Shown here piece by piece: positions 18,230-26,371 of a DNA stretch of 64,000 nucleotides; positions within the stretch are counted from its first letter, which is position 1; each line of letters begins with the position of its first letter. Origin of the DNA: Jiulongibacter sediminis. Lineage in GTDB: Bacteria; Bacteroidota; Bacteroidia; Cytophagales; Spirosomataceae. A program made the translations under genes and the position numbers. The notes under the pieces are model-generated. The model worked only from the letters and a program-made list of their open reading frames with translations, ran no database searches and was not told the DNA's origin. Location: NCBI RefSeq assembly GCF_001306455.1, contig NZ_LGTQ01000005.1:620001-684000 (forward strand), read 5' to 3'.

Positions 18230-19844
18230 AGATTCTCTTTGTTTCGGAGAAGTTCTCATTCCAGATTTTTAGTAAATAAGTACCTGTCGGACGAACTTCT
18301 TGTAGCAATGGCAACTCAAAATAGTTTCTTTTGAAGGTTTCCCTATATAATTCCTGACCACTCAAATTACTTAGGCTAAGTTCAAAGCTGTTTCCTAGCT
18401 CCTCATTAGCAATCAGAACCTTGATAAAATCGGTATTTTCAGCCGGATTAGGAAAAACAAGAATATTCTCATCTGTGCTACTAATCAGACTTTGAATATT
18501 TGCCATTTCATAGGCTCTCAGGAAATTAGGGATTCCATAACCCAATTTATCATCAGGCTGACCGGCTTGCGAGCCGGATTTTAGAATAATATCACGAAGC
18601 TCCATAGCCGTTAAATCCGGGAAAGCTTGTCTTAGTCCTGCTGCAAGACCAGTAATTAATGGTGCCGCATAAGATGTCCCATTACCTGCTCCAATCAAAT
18701 TATTAGGAGATGCAATAGTGGTAGCCACTCCCTTGGCTGCCACTTCAGGTTTTATTCGCCCATCCACAGAGGGGCCTAAAGAGCTAAAGGCGGCATACTG
18801 GCCGTCTGAATTTACTGCTGCCACTGAAATAATTGAATCAGCGTCAGATGGTGGAGTAATAAACTTCCATGGATCATTCCCCTCATTACCGGCAGAAGCT
18901 ATAACTAAGATCCCCTTGGAGGCTGCAAGATCAGCTGCTCTTGTAATGAGAGCCGTATTTCCATCAAGGGTTGAATAGGTATAATCCTGCTCCTTTCCAT
19001 CGAAATTACTGTAGCCCAGCGAAGTTGAAATTATATCAACACCTATAGAATCGGCCCGCTCAGCAGCTATTAGCCAGTTGACTTCCTCCATTCTTGTTTC
19101 TGAAAACACATTTTCCGTCGTATAAAGCAGGAAACTGGCTCCGGGAGCGGTACCTTTCATTTGACCTTCAAGGTCAGCGGCAATACAGCTCAGGACATGC
19201 GTACCATGATAATGATCATTGAAAACGTTTTCTTCCTGATTGACAAAATCGTAGGTTTCTACTACTCTGTCCTCATTGAAGAGATTTTGAAAAACATCAA
19301 GATTTGGAGCATTAGGGAAACCGGAGTCAAAAACTCCGATTAATACACCTTTACCTGTAAAGCCTTGGTTTTGCATTACATCAGCACCCAACATTTGAAG
19401 CTGATCTGTGGATGCACCGGCATCAAAAAAAACTGGATATGAGTAATCTTTGGTATTTGGTTTTCTTCTGGCATTCGGCCCCTCGAGCCCATTTGAATAT
19501 TCACCTTCTAAACCTTTTACAAAGTCATAACCTAATACCGTATTTAAATCATTTTTATCGATTTCAATGACAGCTCCATTGAGCCATTTACTGGTGAATA
19601 GTACCTCTGCTCCGCCTTCCTTTAATATTTCCAAATAGCTCTGATTGACCGGAAGGTCATTTGTAGAAATACTAATATTTTGCTTATTCCTTCTTTCTAT
19701 GGCCCGGCTGGAAAGATATTCTGAGGGTTTTTCTAAACTGAAGTTACTGCCAGCCTTATCTTTGAAAAGAACAAAATATCTGTTTTGAGCTGTAGCCAGA
19801 GATGAACAGCCAAGTAATATGAATAATAGTAAAGCCTTTTGCAT
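18219..19844 (-). CDS. S8 subtilisin-like protease with type IX secretion sorting domain
   Basis: A 541-residue secreted serine protease. Signal peptide 1-19 (SLATAQ) is followed by an N-terminal region with KPSEYLSSRAIERR, a feature common in Bacteroidota subtilases. The catalytic triad is complete: D173 in VFDSGFPN, H213 in HYHGTHVLS and S391 in NGTSYAAP. The oxyanion Asn lies in ASAGNEGND. The last 85 residues (from about 458, FPNPAENTD to TGTYLLKIWNENFSETKRIFIE) form a type A C-terminal T9SS domain, so the enzyme should cross the outer membrane via the Por system. It is adjacent to no other T9SS gene. Confidence 0.95.
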   Translation of the reverse strand: MQKALLLFILLGCSSLATAQNRYFVLFKDKAGSNFSLEKPSEYLSSRAIERRNKQNISISTNDLPVNQSYLEILKEGGAEVLFTSKWLNGAVIEIDKNDLNTVLGYDFVKGLEGEYSNGLEGPNARRKPNTKDYSYPVFFDAGASTDQLQMLGADVMQNQGFTGKGVLIGVFDSGFPNAPNLDVFQNLFNEDRVVETYDFVNQEENVFNDHYHGTHVLSCIAADLEGQMKGTAPGASFLLYTTENVFSETRMEEVNWLIAAERADSIGVDIISTSLGYSNFDGKEQDYTYSTLDGNTALITRAADLAASKGILVIASAGNEGNDPWKFITPPSDADSIISVAAVNSDGQYAAFSSLGPSVDGRIKPEVAAKGVATTIASPNNLIGAGNGTSYAAPLITGLAAGLRQAFPDLTAMELRDIILKSGSQAGQPDDKLGYGIPNFLRAYEMANIQSLISSTDENILVFPNPAENTDFIKVLIANEELGNSFELSLSNLSGQELYRETFKRNYFELPLLQEVRPTGTYLLKIWNENFSETKRIFIE

Positions 19845-19951
19845 TCTTAATTTTTTCCTAAAACAGGGGAGCTGTTCAACCTGAATAGCCGAACAGAAAT
19901 ATCTGATAAAAGTACGTAAATTGAACTCAAAAGGTGCCAGAGTTAGGAAAA

Positions 19952-20407
19952 CTATTCCTCAACAGGGATAAAATCTACTGTTTGTTTAAGGAGGTAATCA
20001 GATAGGCTAATTTCTATCAGTGTTCTCATGGAGCCACTTTCTGGACTCAGTTCCCCGAAAGCATTAAGAAGAAATACTTTGTGTGTGTTTAAGCTAATAA
20101 GGGGCATATTTTCTATAAGTAGTTTCGACTGGGGATCTCCGGATACATTCTCAATTTCGCCGGTAATGTCTTCGACAGCTTGATTGTCGGGGGTATGATT
20201 TTCTAAACGAGCATTGAAACTTCCTTTTTCACCCGTGGAGTTAAACATTAAAACCAGTTTCAACCGATATTTTTCTCCCTCATTTTCCATCCAGATTTCA
20301 TCCGACACATAAGTGCCGCTAATACTGTCCAGAGAGCCTGGCATCACCTTATCGCTGACACAGGCGTTCAAAAGAAAAAGAAAGAATACTAGGCTCCTTA
20401 ATTTCAT
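19952..20407 (-). CDS. Hypothetical lipoprotein
   Basis: A 151-residue protein with a lipoprotein signal (FFLFLLNAC, Cys at residue 16). The mature part is beta-rich (GTYVSDEIWMENEGEKYRLKLVLMFN and FNARLENHTPDN), suggesting a small lipocalin-like or beta-sandwich fold, but I do not recognise the family. It starts 53 bases downstream of the mnmA stop on the same strand and may be co-transcribed with it. No separate -33/-7 pair is evident. Confidence 0.7.
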   Translation of the reverse strand: MKLRSLVFFLFLLNACVSDKVMPGSLDSISGTYVSDEIWMENEGEKYRLKLVLMFNSTGEKGSFNARLENHTPDNQAVEDITGEIENVSGDPQSKLLIENMPLISLNTHKVFLLNAFGELSPESGSMRTLIEISLSDYLLKQTVDFIPVEE

Positions 20408-20460
20408 ATCAGAAACTGGTTGTTATGATTTAGCTAGCAAAATTCAATCCAAAACGTTTT

Positions 20461-21567
20461 TTACACTCTAAAGCTCTTCAGTATCCAGCCCCCACCAATT
20501 ACATCCAGCCCTTCATAGAACACAGCAGCCTGCCCTGGGGCAATTGCACTTACTGGTTCTTTGAAAATGGCCTCAATTTTATCGTCCTCAATTTGAGTAA
20601 TCATTGCCTCAGTTCCGGCATCTTTATACCTGATCTTAGTGATGGTCTCGAGACTTTGCCCTTTAAGGTCAGCGTACTTTTGAAGGTTGAGCTTTCCTAC
20701 ATGCATAGCATTACGCATTAGGTGCTTTTCAGTGCCGAGTACCACCTCGTTGGTATCCTTCCTGATTTCTGTTACATAAACCGGATGCCCAAGGGCAATA
20801 CCGAGTCCTTTACGTTGTCCAACGGTGTAAAATGGATACCCTTCGTGTTTACCGACAACTTTTCCGTCTTCCATTACGAAGTTTCCTCCTGCCACTCTCT
20901 CCTCAAGTCCATCTACTCGTCTTTTAAGAAAACCACGGTAATCGTTATCGGGTACAAAGCATATTTCATAGCTCTCTGATTTGTTCACCAAATCAAAAAA
21001 GCCCCTTTCTTTAGCCATATCTCTGATTTCTGCCTTCGTCAAATTCCCCAGAGGCAGAATCGTTCTTGATAAGCTCTCCTGAGAAATTCCCCAGAGAACA
21101 TAGCTTTGATCTTTCAAAACGTCCTTGCCTTTTGAGATAACGAAACGGCTGTTCTCTTCTCTGATATTCGCGTAATGACCTGTGGCCAGGAATTCGCATC
21201 CCAAATTATTCGCCCTTCTGAGTAGTGCATCCCATTTTACATGTGTATTACATAAAACACAAGGGTTCGGTGTACGACCTTCAAGATATTCTCCTGTAAA
21301 GTGGTCAATCACATAATCTCCGAACTCATTTCGGATATCCAGAATATAATGAGGAAAACCAAGTTTTACAGCAATGTTTCTGGCATCATTAATAGAGTCA
21401 AGACTACAGCAGCCTGTCTCTTTCTTGCTTCCGCTGGAAGCCGCATAGTCCCATGTTTTCATGGTCATGCCTATTACCTCATATCCTTGTTCGTGTAATA
21501 AAACAGCTGCGAGCGAGCTGTCGATGCCGCCACTCATGGCGACCAGAATTCTTCCGTGTTTACTCAT
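20461..21567 (-). CDS. mnmA: tRNA-specific 2-thiouridylase MnmA
   Basis: A 368-residue enzyme that thiolates U34 of tRNA Lys/Glu/Gln. The ATP PP-loop is AMSGGIDSSLAA (residues 12-18). The two catalytic cysteines lie in NPCVLCNTHVKWDALL and SYEICFVPDNDYRGFL. The C-terminal part has GQRKGLGIALGHPVYV and the beta-barrel domain ending APGQAAVFY. Upstream on the minus strand is a TAACTTTG -7 element (21650-21643) with a TTG 24 bases further, a slightly long spacer. A small hairpin (ATGGG/CCCAT, 21576-21592) lies just before the ATG. Confidence 0.96.
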   Translation of the reverse strand: MSKHGRILVAMSGGIDSSLAAVLLHEQGYEVIGMTMKTWDYAASSGSKKETGCCSLDSINDARNIAVKLGFPHYILDIRNEFGDYVIDHFTGEYLEGRTPNPCVLCNTHVKWDALLRRANNLGCEFLATGHYANIREENSRFVISKGKDVLKDQSYVLWGISQESLSRTILPLGNLTKAEIRDMAKERGFFDLVNKSESYEICFVPDNDYRGFLKRRVDGLEERVAGGNFVMEDGKVVGKHEGYPFYTVGQRKGLGIALGHPVYVTEIRKDTNEVVLGTEKHLMRNAMHVGKLNLQKYADLKGQSLETITKIRYKDAGTEAMITQIEDDKIEAIFKEPVSAIAPGQAAVFYEGLDVIGGGWILKSFRV

Positions 21568-21670
21568 AAAACTAAATGGGTTAAAAGCCCATCGTTAATG
21601 GTTACAGATCAATTTATCTTTCTAATTGACCCAAATGAAACACAAAGTTAGGAACAATAGTTGGCTTCAT

Positions 21671-21702
21671 TTGCCAATTGGAGCTTAAGCACCTTATTTT
21701 TG
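21671..21702 (+). promoter_or_regulatory. Promoter of the TrpF-like gene
   Basis: TTG (21671-21673), a 21-base spacer and TATTTTTG (21695-21702). The -7 box ends 16 bases before the ATG at 21719, giving a very short leader. Confidence 0.65.
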
Positions 21703-21718
21703 CCGAAAAAAGAGACGG

Positions 21719-22267
21719 ATGCTAAAGAAAAAAGTACTGGTCAATGGAATCTCAAATCTATCGGATGCCCGCTATTGTGCAGGTATGATGGTCGATTTTC
21801 TGAGTTTTGAGCTCAATGCAAACCATGAAGATTCAATTCCGGTTGATAAAATAAAGGAAATTAAAGATTGGTTAAGCGGCCCTCAAATCGGTGGCAGATT
21901 AACTGAATGGACAGAAGGCATAGATTGGGAAACCCTCAAGCCTGATTTCCTTATCATAACGGACCAGTCTCTTTTAAGTAAAGCTCAGGAAAAAGCACCG
22001 GTTATCTTTTTAGAAACATCTCAAAGTTCAATTTCAGGAGATTTTGATGCCCTTATTTACACAGGCGATGACTTGGGAACCATTACTGAGAAAGTCTTAA
22101 TCCCGATTTTTGTGGATCTAATGTCTCAACATTCAACTCTTGAGGAACTCAGCGAAAATGATAAAATTACCGGAATCGGCCTCAGAGGACAAAAAGAAAG
22201 CAGACCAGGTTTTAGTCAATATGATGAATTGATGGATGCTTTAGAGGCTCTGGAAGAAGACTTCTGA
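21719..22267 (+). CDS. Degenerate phosphoribosylanthranilate isomerase-like (TrpF-like) protein
   Basis: A 182-residue protein resembling TrpF at both ends: VLVNGISNLSDARYCAGMMVDFLSF corresponds to the beta1-alpha1 region of TrpF, and RPGFSQYDELMDALEAL to its C-terminal phosphate-binding helix. The TrpF catalytic Cys (K-x-C-G-[IL]) is Asn9 here, and the protein is shorter than the usual 200-230 residues. It stands alone, away from other trp genes, with its own promoter. It is therefore unlikely to catalyse tryptophan synthesis and more likely a repurposed paralog; its role is unknown. Confidence 0.7.
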   Translation: MLKKKVLVNGISNLSDARYCAGMMVDFLSFELNANHEDSIPVDKIKEIKDWLSGPQIGGRLTEWTEGIDWETLKPDFLIITDQSLLSKAQEKAPVIFLETSQSSISGDFDALIYTGDDLGTITEKVLIPIFVDLMSQHSTLEELSENDKITGIGLRGQKESRPGFSQYDELMDALEALEEDF

Positions 22268-22378
22268 TCTCAAATACCTATTTCGCATCTCATCATTACT
22301 TCTTACCATTCGTGTAGTTTGTAATACCAAGTACTGATTGATCTTTTACATTTGTTTTGAAATAAAAGCAAATTACAA

Positions 22379-22879
22379 ATGAAAAAGCGACTAAGACGGA
22401 TCAAAAACCACCAATCAGTATTGGGAGGTGTGTGTGAAGGTCTGGGAGAGTACTTCGGAATAGACCCTGTAATTTTCAGGATCATTTTCGCAGTATTGTT
22501 TCTAACGCCTTATCCGTCATTTATTACTTACTTAATTTTATGGGTTGTATTACCGGAGGAAGAAAGCAGTTTTGCATATGCTTCAGGTAATTATGAGTCA
22601 ACATCATCTAAAACAACAAATTTTTCAACTATGAGCAATCACTCAAAAAACGGAAATCTTGTCGGGGGAGTTATCCTGATTGTACTTGGTGCCATTTTCG
22701 CCTTTCGTACCTTCTTTGACATTAACTTATTCCATTACATTGGAAAAATGTGGCCACTATTCCTGATTGGCCTGGGCGTATGGATTATTGTTAGGGACAA
22801 AGACGATAATAACGGATTTGATTCAAACAACGGGTATAGTGACCCGGGAGCCGGTACTGGCAGCAGCGAAACATTTTAA
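22379..22879 (+). CDS. PspC-domain membrane protein
   Basis: A 166-residue membrane protein. The PspC domain covers residues 1-60 (GGVCEGLGEYFGIDPVIFRI, then a helix ending ILWVVLPEEE). A second hydrophobic part (LVGGVILIVLGAIFAFRTF and IGKMWPLFLIGLGVWIIV, about 100-145) resembles the membrane domain of LiaI/LiaF-type proteins (DUF5668). These proteins belong to envelope-stress responses in other phyla. A TACATTTG -7 element (22347-22354) with TTG 25 bases upstream precedes the gene. The LiaF-like gene follows 25 bases after the stop, so the two form an operon. Confidence 0.88.
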   Translation: MKKRLRRIKNHQSVLGGVCEGLGEYFGIDPVIFRIIFAVLFLTPYPSFITYLILWVVLPEEESSFAYASGNYESTSSKTTNFSTMSNHSKNGNLVGGVILIVLGAIFAFRTFFDINLFHYIGKMWPLFLIGLGVWIIVRDKDDNNGFDSNNGYSDPGAGTGSSETF

Positions 22880-22904
22880 ACCGAACCATTAAATATTGTC
22901 AATC

Positions 22905-23903
22905 ATGAGGAAACGAAGTAACATTTTCCTGGGGGCACTATTGGTTGCTGTCGGCGTAATTTTCCTAGGCTTTAATTACGATATTTTCACCTTTGACTTC
23001 ACTTTCAGGCAGATAGCAGCCTTTTGGCCTGTGCTTCTGATTCTGGCGGGTATCGCAGTATTGCTTCACGAAAGAAGGTCGTTTTATAATGCGACTACGG
23101 CACTTTTGGTAGCTTTCGCAATACCTTTGGCCATTTACAGTGCTGCTTCTGATGGCGTTGATGAAATCAAAAATGAACTGCATGAGGAGCTCAATTTTGA
23201 TTTTGATGATGAAGATTGGAACAATGATCGTAAAGACTGGTCAGAGGGCTCTTATAGTGATAATGGTGACCGCGTAGAACAGGATTTCAACATTCCATTA
23301 AGTTCCGAAGTCAATAGAGTACGACTGAAAGTAGGTGGTGGAGCTGCCGAGTTTCATCTTAAAGAAAGCACTGATCAGGCTTTTGCAGCCACGACTCTTT
23401 TGACGGCAGGAGCATATCAAATCTCCGATGAACAAAAAGGAGACCTTCATGACATTGAATTTGAAATGAAAGACCGTAAGAACAAGTCATTCAATTTTGG
23501 TGAAAACGGTCATAATGAGGTCTTTCTAAAACTGAATAAGAAGCCGGTTTGGGATATTGAGCTTGGAATTGGTGCAGGAGATCTGGAGTTTGATTTAAGC
23601 GAGTATAAGGTTGAAAACCTTGAGGTTAAAACAGGAGCCGCGGCAATTGATATTCAGCTGGGCGATCTTGTCAAAGAGGCAAGAGTGAAAGTGGAAAGTG
23701 GCGTGGCAAAGGTTTCACTGGCTGTTCCTGAAGAAGTAGGTTGTGAAATTCATATGGATGGAGCATTGAACTCAAAGGATTTCGATGGTTTCAGAAAGGA
23801 GAACAACTCAAACTACAGAACTGAAAATTTTGAGACTGCTGAGAAAAAGATCTATATCGACGTTTCCAGCGGTTTATCTTCGGTATCCGTAGATAGATAT
23901 TGA
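22905..23903 (+). CDS. LiaF-like membrane protein with C-terminal beta-helix-like domain
   Basis: A 332-residue protein. ATG 22905 is preferred to an in-frame TTG three codons earlier. Two to three membrane helices occupy residues 1-85 (NIFLGALLVAVGVIFLGF and IAAFWPVLLILAGIAVLL). An acidic linker (FDFDDEDWNNDRKDW) follows. The C-terminal half is a repetitive beta-rich region (VKTGAAAIDIQLGDL, VKVESGVAKVSLAV) like the adhesin or LiaF C-terminal domain (DUF4097/LiaF-C type). It pairs with the PspC gene upstream. No two-component system is adjacent, unlike the Firmicutes lia locus. Confidence 0.8.
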   Translation: MRKRSNIFLGALLVAVGVIFLGFNYDIFTFDFTFRQIAAFWPVLLILAGIAVLLHERRSFYNATTALLVAFAIPLAIYSAASDGVDEIKNELHEELNFDFDDEDWNNDRKDWSEGSYSDNGDRVEQDFNIPLSSEVNRVRLKVGGGAAEFHLKESTDQAFAATTLLTAGAYQISDEQKGDLHDIEFEMKDRKNKSFNFGENGHNEVFLKLNKKPVWDIELGIGAGDLEFDLSEYKVENLEVKTGAAAIDIQLGDLVKEARVKVESGVAKVSLAVPEEVGCEIHMDGALNSKDFDGFRKENNSNYRTENFETAEKKIYIDVSSGLSSVSVDRY

Positions 23904-23923
23904 GACTAAGAAATCAGGAGAGA

Positions 23924-23955
23924 GGTCGGCTTTATATAAAAAGCCGGCCTTTTAT
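23924..23955. terminator. Bidirectional terminator between convergent genes
   Basis: A GC-rich hairpin, GGTCGGCTTT (23924-23933) pairing with AAAAGCCGGCC (23939-23949), flanked by T-rich sequence on the plus strand and A-rich sequence that reads as T on the minus strand. It separates the LiaF-like gene from the convergent permease gene. Confidence 0.8.
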
Positions 23956-25172
23956 TCTTTATACTTGAGAGCCTTCACGGGTGTGATCTTCAAAATTGCC
24001 CATGTTGGCAAACTTACAATCAGGCCTACAATAAGAATAGTAGCTAAATTCACTTGAAAAAAAACAAGCCAATCCCATGAAACAGGCACATAATCCATGT
24101 AGTAACTTTGAGGATCTAGTGGAATGAGTTTCAGACGATCCTGAAGTAAACAAAGTGAGATTGCCAGTGCATTTCCAAGAATGAGACCTTTCATTATAAT
24201 TTGGATGGCATTAGCAATAAATATTCGTTGAATAAGCCCATTCTTGGCTCCAAGTGATTTTAAAAGACCAATCATAGGTGTCCTCTCCATAATCATGATC
24301 AAAAGCACAGAGACCATATTAAAACTGGCTACAATGACAATCAGGAAAATGACGATAACGATGTTTCTGTCAAGTAAATTAAACCAGTCAAAAAAGGCCG
24401 GCATCATTTTACTCACCTGTCTGACTTCCAAATCCTGTGGAATGACTTCATAAAGCTGATTTACGGTCTCATCTGCTTTATCTAATTCATTTAGAAACAC
24501 TTCAGAATGACCAACGGCTAAGGAGTCCCATTCATTTATGCGTCTGATCAGGTTTAAATCCACCATTGCATTAGACTTGTCAATGTCTTCAATGCCCGTT
24601 GAGTAAACCCCAACAATAGTTACCTTTCTGGCTCTGGGCGGTTGCTGAATAAAATAAATCAATAAATCATCACCCAAATTGACATCCAGAAGTCTTCTTT
24701 GAGTTTCGCTGATAATGATCTCTTTTGAATAAGAACCGGGGTCGAAATCAATGAAACGCCCTTCGATTAAATTATTCTCAAAAAAAGAAGAATTATAATT
24801 CTGATCGATGCCTTTGAGTAATATCCCAGAAATCTCATTCTCAGATTTGAGTAAAGCTGACTTAAGGCCGATTGCATTAATCGAAGCTATATTTTCATTC
24901 TCCTCCAATAATTTCTGATAAGCCAAACTATTTGAAAACGGAGCTTCGTCAAAAGATTGATTCAATGTAATTTTACGAACCTGAAGGTGGCCTGACATGC
25001 TGAATAATTTCTCCTTTATGGTGTTTTTAAAGCCCATAAGCACAGAAAAAGAAATCAGCACTGCTGCTACTCCAATAGCAATACTCGCCACCCCGATATT
25101 GATGACAGATGAAGAAAAGGTCTTACCTTTGGTTTTGCGTAATTTCTGAGCCAGGAAAAGTTCAGTGTTCAT
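23952..25172 (-). CDS. FtsX/LolC-type ABC transporter permease
   Basis: A 406-residue permease of the LolC/LolE (FtsX-like) family. The N-terminal motif (ELFLAQKLRKTKGKTFSSSV) is followed by a membrane helix (about 22-46), a large periplasmic domain (about 50-265) and three C-terminal helices (about 272-300, 318-345, 372-395). The typical MIMERTPMIGLLKSLGAKNG loop precedes helix 3. In Gram-negatives such permeases extract lipoproteins toward the outer membrane, working with an ATPase such as LolD, which is not present here. The start codon is only 2 bases from the divergent NamZ start; I found no convincing promoter for this gene. Confidence 0.9.
   Translation of the reverse strand: MNTELFLAQKLRKTKGKTFSSSVINIGVASIAIGVAAVLISFSVLMGFKNTIKEKLFSMSGHLQVRKITLNQSFDEAPFSNSLAYQKLLEENENIASINAIGLKSALLKSENEISGILLKGIDQNYNSSFFENNLIEGRFIDFDPGSYSKEIIISETQRRLLDVNLGDDLLIYFIQQPPRARKVTIVGVYSTGIEDIDKSNAMVDLNLIRRINEWDSLAVGHSEVFLNELDKADETVNQLYEVIPQDLEVRQVSKMMPAFFDWFNLLDRNIVIVIFLIVIVASFNMVSVLLIMIMERTPMIGLLKSLGAKNGLIQRIFIANAIQIIMKGLILGNALAISLCLLQDRLKLIPLDPQSYYMDYVPVSWDWLVFFQVNLATILIVGLIVSLPTWAILKITPVKALKYKE
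25099..25131 (+). promoter_or_regulatory. Promoter of namZ, inside the divergent permease gene
   Basis: TTG (25099-25101), a 22-base spacer and TACCTTTG (25124-25131). Both boxes lie within the first 25 codons of the divergent LolC-type permease gene, with a predicted RNA start about 38 bases before the namZ ATG. Confidence 0.65.
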
Positions 25173-25174
25173 AA

Positions 25175-26371
25175 ATGATAATGAAGAAAATCTTACTTAA
25201 GTCTGTTCTATTTTTATTCTTGGTTTCTCCAATCGCCTGTAAAGCTAAGCCAAACTCTTTAAATAGTCCTGAAAAAATAAAAGTTGGGGCAGAATCGATG
25301 GAAGAATACCTTCCACTGCTTAAAAATAAGAACGTTGGGTTGGTTGTAAATCATACTTCACTGGTCTCAAACACACATTTGCTTGATACACTATTGTCAA
25401 GAGATGTCGCTGTAAAAAAGATTTTTGCTCCCGAGCATGGTTTTCGCGGTACAGCAGATGCTGGTGCACAGATTAATAATGAAATTGATAGTAAAACCGG
25501 TCTTCCAATTGTTTCTCTTTATGGAAAAAACAAAAAGCCTTCATCAGCTCAATTGGAAGGGATCGATATCTTGATTTTCGATATTCAGGATGTTGGGGTT
25601 CGTTTCTATACATACATCAGTACACTTCACTACACCATTGAAGCCGCGGCAGAAAATAATATTCCCTTGTTGGTTTTTGACCGACCGAATCCTAACGGAC
25701 ATTATGTTGCCGGACCTTTAAGAGAAGAAGGCTTTGAGTCTTTTGTTGGAATTGACCCAATCCCTGTGGTTTACGGACTTACTATAGGTGAGCTGGCCAA
25801 AATGATCAATGAAGAAAAATGGGCATATAAATCACCGGCAGAACTTACTGTTATAAAATGTCAGGGATATGACCACAATAGTGAATACTCTCTGCCAGTA
25901 AAGCCTTCACCGAATTTGCCAAATGATCAATCTGTTTATTTGTATCCTTCTATTTGTTTGTTTGAGCCTACTCAGATCAGTGTTGGACGGGGAACGAATA
26001 CTCAGTTCCAAGTTATTGGCGGACCTGATGCTTCTTTAGGAGAATACAGTTTCACTCCGGTTGATATGCCTGGTGCCAATAATCCGGTAAATGAAGGCAT
26101 CAAATGCTATGGCAAAGATTTGACAGATATTGACGCCAAAAATCTTGGTTTTGACCTTACATACCTTTTTGATTTCTATCAAAACTTCTCAAACAAAAAA
26201 GACTTTTTTACCAACTCCCGTTTTTTCAACCTACTGGCCGGAAACAGCTGGATTCAGGAAGAATTGGTAGCTGGGAAAAGCCTTGAAGAAGTAGAAGCCA
26301 GATGGCAAAGCGATTTGAACAAGTTTAAAGAAACACGAAAAAAATACCTCCTATACTCAGATTTCAACTAA
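25175..26371 (+). CDS. namZ: Exo-beta-N-acetylmuramidase NamZ family lipoprotein (DUF1343)
   Basis: A 398-residue lipoprotein; start ATG 25175 or 25181, two codons later. The lipobox is FLVSPIAC (Cys about residue 22). DUF1343/GH171 blocks are present: NVGLVVNHTSLV, IFAPEHGFRGTADAGAQ, DIQDVGVRFYTYISTLHY, VFDRPNPNGHYVAGP and SVGRGTNTQFQVIG. NamZ releases terminal MurNAc from peptidoglycan fragments during wall turnover, so a role in murein recycling is likely. The stop is directly joined to the guaA start (TAAATG, zero spacing), an unexpected pairing with nucleotide synthesis. Confidence 0.92.
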   Translation: MIMKKILLKSVLFLFLVSPIACKAKPNSLNSPEKIKVGAESMEEYLPLLKNKNVGLVVNHTSLVSNTHLLDTLLSRDVAVKKIFAPEHGFRGTADAGAQINNEIDSKTGLPIVSLYGKNKKPSSAQLEGIDILIFDIQDVGVRFYTYISTLHYTIEAAAENNIPLLVFDRPNPNGHYVAGPLREEGFESFVGIDPIPVVYGLTIGELAKMINEEKWAYKSPAELTVIKCQGYDHNSEYSLPVKPSPNLPNDQSVYLYPSICLFEPTQISVGRGTNTQFQVIGGPDASLGEYSFTPVDMPGANNPVNEGIKCYGKDLTDIDAKNLGFDLTYLFDFYQNFSNKKDFFTNSRFFNLLAGNSWIQEELVAGKSLEEVEARWQSDLNKFKETRKKYLLYSDFN

